9,460 bases of DNA, taken from Iamia sp052038315 (GTDB taxonomy: Bacteria > Actinomycetota > Acidimicrobiia > Acidimicrobiales > Iamiaceae). Where the stretch lies: NCBI GenBank assembly GCA_052038315.1, contig JBQGCF010000137.1, positions 1 through 9,460 of the forward strand, read 5' to 3'. The notes below the pieces were generated by a model. That model was not told where the DNA came from. It did no database searches and was given only the letters and a program-made list of their open reading frames with translations. This document shows, in pieces, positions 6,479-9,460 of this stretch. Positions within the stretch are counted from its first letter, which is position 1; each line of letters opens with the position of its first letter. The position numbers were made by a program, and so were the translations under genes.

Positions 6479-6509
6479 TTGGGCATGGCGCGAGGCTCGG
6501 CCGTAGGCT
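6479..6509 (+). promoter_or_regulatory. Candidate ctaA promoter, placed for leaderless translation
   Basis: TTGGGC (6479-6484), a 19-base spacer and TAGGCT (6504-6509, fits TANNNT) lie directly before ctaA. Only seven bases separate the -10 box from the GTG at 6517, so transcription would start at or next to the start codon. There is no purine-rich ribosome site in the right place, which agrees with a leaderless mRNA. Such mRNAs are common in actinobacteria. Confidence 0.55.
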
Positions 6510-6516
6510 CCGGCGG

Positions 6517-7497
6517 GTGGCCGTGACGGACCGCGCCCCCGCCCTCTCCCCCACCACCTACCGCCGCATCGCCTCCGTCGCGCTCTGGTCGCTGGTGGTC
6601 ATCGTGGTGACGGGGGCCGGGGTCCGGCTGACCGGGTCGGGGCTGGGGTGCTCGTCGTGGCCCGGCTGCGAGCCCGGCCAGTTCGTCCCCCACGGCGAGT
6701 CGTCCTGGAACCCCTGGATCGAGTTCGCCAACCGCATGATCACCGGCATCGTGTCGGTGGCGGTGGCCCTGGCCGTGCTCGGGTCGCTGCGCCGGGTCGG
6801 CCGGCGCCGCGACCTCACCCTCCTGTCCTGGGGCCTGGTCGGCGGTGTCCTGGCCCAGATCCTGCTCGGCGCGCTGGTCGTCAAGGTCCACGTCCACCCC
6901 ATCGCCGTGCAGGGCCACTTCCTCGTCTCGGCGGTGCTGGTGGCCAACGCCGTCGTCCTCCACCACCGGGCGGCCCGGCCCGACGGCCCCGACGGCCGGG
7001 CCGAGCCGGCCCCCGCCCTGGCCGGGCCGGCGGTGCTGCGGCTGAGCCGGGCGGCGGTGGCCATGGCCGCGGTGGTGATGCTGGCCGGCACGATCGTCAC
7101 CGGCACCGGGCCCCACGCCGGCGACGAGGACGCCGAGCGCCTCGAGTGGCTCTCGGTCCGGGGCGTGGCCATGATCCACAGCGCCCTGACCTGGGTGTTC
7201 CTCGCCCTGCTGATCGCCCTCGTGCTGCGGATGCGGCGGGAGCTGGTCGGCCAGGTCGGGATGGAGCGGGCCAGCGCCCTGCTCACCGTCGTCGTCCTCC
7301 AGGGCGGCCTGGGGTACCTCCAGTACGCCACCGGGGTGCCCGAGCTCCTCGTCGGCCTCCACGTCCTCGGCTCGATGCTGGTGTGGGCAGCCGCCCTGCG
7401 GCTGCACCTCACCCTCGCCGAGCCCCGGCCGGCCCCGGTCGCACCGGTGCCCGACTCCCTCGACCCGTCGGCCGCGCTGCCGGCGGCCGGGGGCTGA
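6517..7497 (+). CDS. ctaA: Heme A synthase (COX15/CtaA)
   Basis: Membrane heme A synthase of 326 residues that oxidises the C8 methyl of heme O to a formyl group, supplying heme A to the oxidase encoded on the other strand. Eight helices are visible in two four-helix halves. Family elements are GAGVRLTGSGLGCSSWPGC (33-51) with the extracytoplasmic Cys pair 45/51, the catalytic-region Glu69 in WIEFANR (67-73), His134 (VQGHFLVS), His221 (MIHSALTW), GGLGYLQYATGVP (263-275) and His282 (GLHVLGSMLVW). The position of Bacillus His60 is Asn72 here. I recall similar Asn residues in actinobacterial homologues but cannot confirm this. The start is GTG at 6517, chosen for its fit to the -10 box. A second GTG at 6523 is possible. 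The C-terminal 25 residues are a Pro/Ala-rich tail. clpS follows after three bases. Confidence 0.95.
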   Translation: MAVTDRAPALSPTTYRRIASVALWSLVVIVVTGAGVRLTGSGLGCSSWPGCEPGQFVPHGESSWNPWIEFANRMITGIVSVAVALAVLGSLRRVGRRRDLTLLSWGLVGGVLAQILLGALVVKVHVHPIAVQGHFLVSAVLVANAVVLHHRAARPDGPDGRAEPAPALAGPAVLRLSRAAVAMAAVVMLAGTIVTGTGPHAGDEDAERLEWLSVRGVAMIHSALTWVFLALLIALVLRMRRELVGQVGMERASALLTVVVLQGGLGYLQYATGVPELLVGLHVLGSMLVWAAALRLHLTLAEPRPAPVAPVPDSLDPSAALPAAGG

Positions 7498-7500
7498 GCC

Positions 7501-7797
7501 GTGCCGACCGAGACCGCCCCGCTCGAGGTCATCGATCCCGACCTGGGCGAGGCCACCGACCTCGACCGGCCCTGGCAGGTGATCGTCTGGGACGACCCGG
7601 TGAACCTCATGCAGTACGTCACCTGGGTGTTCCGCAAGCTGTTCGGGTTCTCCAAGGACAAGGCCACGCACCTGATGCTCCAGGTGCACAACGAGGGCCG
7701 GGCCATCGTCTCCACCGGGCCCCGGGAGAAGGCCGAGCTCGACGTCTTCCGGCTCCACGAGCACGGTCTGTGGGCGACCATGGAGCAGCAGCCGTGA
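7501..7797 (+). CDS. clpS: ATP-dependent Clp protease adaptor ClpS
   Basis: Cytosolic adaptor of 98 residues that delivers N-degron substrates to the ClpAP/ClpCP protease. The core spans residues 24-96. The binding pocket is recognisable from WDDPVNLMQYV (30-40), where Asp31, Asp32 and Met37 match E. coli Asp35, Asp36 and Met40, and from QVHNEG (61-66), where His63 matches His66. E. coli Asn34 is Trp30 here, which I believe is usual in actinobacterial ClpS. GPREKAELDVFRLHEHGLWATME (73-95) completes the fold. The N-terminal 23 residues are acidic and probably flexible. The start is GTG at 7501, three bases after the ctaA stop, so it is likely co-transcribed or translationally coupled. The DUF2017 gene follows after 27 bases, an arrangement typical of actinobacteria. 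Confidence 0.96.
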   Translation: MPTETAPLEVIDPDLGEATDLDRPWQVIVWDDPVNLMQYVTWVFRKLFGFSKDKATHLMLQVHNEGRAIVSTGPREKAELDVFRLHEHGLWATMEQQP

Positions 7798-7824
7798 GGC
7801 CGTCCTCCCTGCGGGTGGTCTGAC

Positions 7825-8346
7825 GTGGGCCTGCGCCGGCTCGTCGTCCGCAAGCGGGACGGCACCTACCGCCTGCAGCTCGGGGCCGAGGAGCGGGACC
7901 TGCTCGCCGCCCTGGCCGACCAGCTCGACCCGCTGCTCGACGACCCCTCGGCCGACCCCGGGCTCCGCCGCCTCTTCCCCCCGGCCCACCCCGAGGACCT
8001 GATGGCCGAGGCGGCCTGGCAGATCCAGCAGGGCGGCGACCTGCGCGACGCCCGCCGGGCCGCCCTCGACGTGGTGCGGACCGCGGGGACCGGCCCGATG
8101 ACCGAGGACGAGCTGATCGCCTGGGTCCAGGGCGTCAACTCCCTGCGGCTCGTGCTGGCCGAGCGGCTCGAGGTCGACGGCGACGACGCCACCGACGAGG
8201 CCGCCATCGAGCACGCCCTGGCCATCGCCGACGACGACGCCCTCCCGGCCGAGGAGCGGGACCGGGCCCGCCGGATCCTCGCCATGTGGCAGGTGTACAA
8301 CCTGCTCGCCGTGCTGGTCGCCGAGGCCGTGCGCGCCCTCGACTGA
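7825..8346 (+). CDS. DUF2017 family protein
   Basis: Predicted soluble, largely helical protein of 173 residues and unknown function. It matches DUF2017 as found next to clpS in actinobacteria. Visible family features are a short N-terminal beta-like segment (LRRLVVRKRDGTYRLQL, 3-19), an amphipathic helix AEERDLLAALADQLDPLL (21-38), LRRLFPPAHPED (48-58 region), DLRDARRAALDVVR (72-85), MTEDELIAWVQGVNSLRLVLAERLEV (92-117, the most conserved block) and the C-terminal YNLLAVLVAEAVRAL (158-172). An acidic insertion at 118-145 separates the last two. The start is GTG at 7825 with only a weak GGGTGG upstream, 27 bases after clpS, implying one transcript. The neighbourhood suggests a link to ClpS-dependent proteolysis, but no function is demonstrated by the sequence. 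Confidence 0.93.
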   Translation: MGLRRLVVRKRDGTYRLQLGAEERDLLAALADQLDPLLDDPSADPGLRRLFPPAHPEDLMAEAAWQIQQGGDLRDARRAALDVVRTAGTGPMTEDELIAWVQGVNSLRLVLAERLEVDGDDATDEAAIEHALAIADDDALPAEERDRARRILAMWQVYNLLAVLVAEAVRALD

Positions 8347-8377
8347 TCTCCCCGAGGGACCGCAGTGCCCACCCGGC

Positions 8378-8383
8378 TACGGT
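8378..8383 (+). promoter_or_regulatory. Possible -10 box of the tRNA-Glu gene
   Basis: TACGGT fits TANNNT and sits ten bases before the first tRNA base, within the 47-base gap after DUF2017. No good TTG-type -35 is seen about 17 bases upstream (AGGGAC), so the tRNA may also be read from the ctaA-clpS transcript. Confidence 0.3.
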
Positions 8384-8393
8384 CGGCGCCCAG

Positions 8394-8466
8394 GCCCCCG
8401 TCGTCCAGCGGCCCAGGACATCGGCCTTTCAAGCCGGCAACGCGGGTTCGAATCCCGTCGGGGGTG
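8394..8466 (+). tRNA. tRNA-Glu (anticodon TTC)
   Basis: A complete cloverleaf can be drawn. The acceptor arm GCCCCCG (8394-8400) pairs with CGGGGGT (8459-8465), with one G-U at the end. The anticodon stem TCGGC (8421-8425) pairs with GCCGG (8433-8437), and the seven-base loop CTTTCAA carries the anticodon TTC at 8428-8430. The T arm is CGGGTTCGAATCCCG, with GTTCGAATC as its loop signature. The discriminator base is G8466, as expected for bacterial tRNA-Glu. No CCA is encoded (CTC follows). The 3' end is one base from the stop codon of the convergent methyltransferase gene. Confidence 0.97.
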
Positions 8467-8467
8467 C

Positions 8468-9409
8468 TCAGTCCGCGGCGCGGCGGGCGATCACGTTGAC
8501 CCACCGGGCCACCCTCGCCCCGCCGGCGGTGGTCGACGCCTGGACGACCACCTCGTGGTCGGTGGGCCGGAGCCCGGCCGCGACCAGCTCGTCCTCCCAC
8601 TCCGCATCGGATCCGTAGGGGACGAAGAGCCGCCCGGCCTCGACCGCCGGCTGCTTGCCGACCGCCAGGCACAGGCCGACGACCCCGTCGGGGCGGAGCA
8701 CCCTCCTGATCTCGGCCAGCGCCGCCCGCCGGTCGGGCGGGACCAGGTGGACCAGGACGGCGCAGCACCAGACCCCGTCGACCCGGGCATCGCCGATCGG
8801 CAGCCGGCGCCCGTCGGCCTGCAGCCGCCGGGGGACACGGTCGGCCAGGGCCTCGGTGGAGATCCAGGCCCGCGCCGGGTCGACGCCGATCGCCAGCGCC
8901 GTGTGGCGGGCGATCTCGCGGGTGTGGACGCCCGGCCCGCAGCCGAGGTCGAGGACGATCCCGTCGGCGGGGACCGCGGCCAGCAGGGCCATCAGGGTCG
9001 GGGGCACCGGCCGGTCCTGCCAGGTCGAGCGGTAGCGCTCGACGAACGCCGGGTCCTCGTAGGTGGACCACGAGCAGCGCGGATCCCGCTCCGACAGGTC
9101 CTCGAGCCGGGCGACGTCCCGGCGGGCCGGCGCGGCCAGCGTCACCCCCGCCTCGGCGAGCCAGGCGAGGATCGACCACAGCGCCGCCGGGTCGGTGGCC
9201 CAGCCGGGCGGGAGGGCCAGCGGGGCCGACGCGCCGCCGAGCTCGAGGACGGGGCCGCCGGCGCCGGGCCGCACGCGGAGCGTCGCCCCGCCCGGTGGGT
9301 CTGCGACCGCGCCGGTCCGCACCGCGAACTGCTCGTTGCGCAGGAAGTCCGTCAGGCTCCGCGCCTCGGCGGCGAGCCCGTCCCCCTCGATCCGCACCGC
9401 GTCGCTCAT
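8468..9409 (-). CDS. Class I SAM-dependent methyltransferase, substrate unknown
   Basis: Predicted cytosolic methyltransferase of 313 residues. The Rossmann-fold domain spans about 135-250. Motif I is VLDLGCGPGVHTREIA (152-167), the acidic residue after strand 2 is Asp177 in IGVDPARAW, motif III-like LQADGRRLPIGDARVDGVWCC lies at 196-216, then HLVPP and IRRVLRPDGVVGLCLAV (234-250, the usual post-III loop). This is the Methyltransf_11/25 pattern. Residues 1-95 form a separate region with no motif I recognise (Ala/Gly/Pro-rich with a Trp-containing helix at 70-88). A linker with ERYRSTWQDRP (124-134) precedes the catalytic domain. The ATG at 9409 overlaps the stop of the upstream minus-strand gene as ATGA, so the two are probably coupled. 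The 3' end converges on tRNA-Glu. The substrate (small molecule, RNA or protein) cannot be inferred. Confidence 0.9.
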   Translation of the reverse strand: MSDAVRIEGDGLAAEARSLTDFLRNEQFAVRTGAVADPPGGATLRVRPGAGGPVLELGGASAPLALPPGWATDPAALWSILAWLAEAGVTLAAPARRDVARLEDLSERDPRCSWSTYEDPAFVERYRSTWQDRPVPPTLMALLAAVPADGIVLDLGCGPGVHTREIARHTALAIGVDPARAWISTEALADRVPRRLQADGRRLPIGDARVDGVWCCAVLVHLVPPDRRAALAEIRRVLRPDGVVGLCLAVGKQPAVEAGRLFVPYGSDAEWEDELVAAGLRPTDHEVVVQASTTAGGARVARWVNVIARRAAD

Positions 9410-9460
9410 CGGGGGTCGAGCCGGCCCAGCTTCACGAGCGCCTCGCGACCCGACGGGTCC
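9406..9460 (-). CDS. C-terminal end of an unidentified gene (partial)
   Basis: A minus-strand frame open from the right edge ends at TGA 9408-9406, encoding the last 17 residues DPSGREALVKLGRLDPR. The stop overlaps the methyltransferase ATG as ATGA, the coupling expected of a real operon, and the third positions are almost all G or C. The product cannot be identified from so few residues. Confidence 0.5.
   Translation of the reverse strand, partial: DPSGREALVKLGRLDPR

Noticed and set aside
6406..8214. Long minus-strand open frames opposite ctaA, clpS and DUF2017 (6406-8214, 6558-7865), and a plus-strand frame at 6648-7823
   Set aside because: They are shadows of real plus-strand genes with low-complexity products and no recognisable motifs.
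1..9460. CRISPR array, insertion sequence, integrase, attachment site or prophage
   Set aside because: There are no regularly spaced repeats, transposase motifs or terminal inverted repeats. The gene content is core respiratory and housekeeping with uniform composition.

Overview
The window is a GC-rich, gene-dense stretch of bacterial chromosome. It most resembles a high-GC actinobacterium, perhaps an early-branching class such as Acidimicrobiia. The reasons are the base composition and strong G/C third-position bias, the clpS-DUF2017 pair, TANNNT-type -10 elements (one placed for leaderless translation), and actinobacterial-style CtaA and CtaB. The class-level assignment is inference.

Layout. 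Positions 1-6241 hold a minus-strand cluster for an aa3/caa3-type cytochrome c oxidase. In transcription order it is ctaB (heme O synthase), a full-length subunit-I paralogue (3613-5175), a divergent ctaE (subunit III), a CtaF/subunit IV-like membrane protein with a second half, ctaC (subunit II fused to cytochrome c), and ctaD (true subunit I, cut by the left edge). From the paralogue to ctaD the genes are 1-23 bases apart or overlap, so they probably form one transcript. A 130-base gap with a possible promoter separates ctaB from them. A 275-base divergent control region (6242-6516) separates ctaB from the plus-strand genes ctaA (heme A synthase), clpS (N-degron adaptor) and a DUF2017 gene. 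These are followed by tRNA-Glu(TTC). Converging on the tRNA, with one base between them, is a minus-strand SAM methyltransferase gene, whose ATG overlaps the stop of another gene running off the right edge.

How it works together. CtaB farnesylates heme B to heme O and CtaA oxidises heme O to heme A. The heme A is inserted into CtaD, which pairs with CtaC (CuA plus a tethered cytochrome c), CtaE and a CtaF-like subunit to form the terminal oxidase. Because the cytochrome c domain is fused to CtaC, this enzyme can be viewed as a caa3-type oxidase.

The most unusual item is the subunit-I paralogue. It keeps the 12-helix fold, the SSDHK and PLQxGAR...AFPR signatures, both His ligands of the low-spin heme and the classical C-terminal DPWGG.TLEWAT motif. 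Every CuB ligand, the high-spin heme ligand, the D- and K-channel residues and the heme-propionate Arg pair are replaced. It looks like a conserved, catalytically dead, possibly single-heme subunit encoded inside the oxidase operon.
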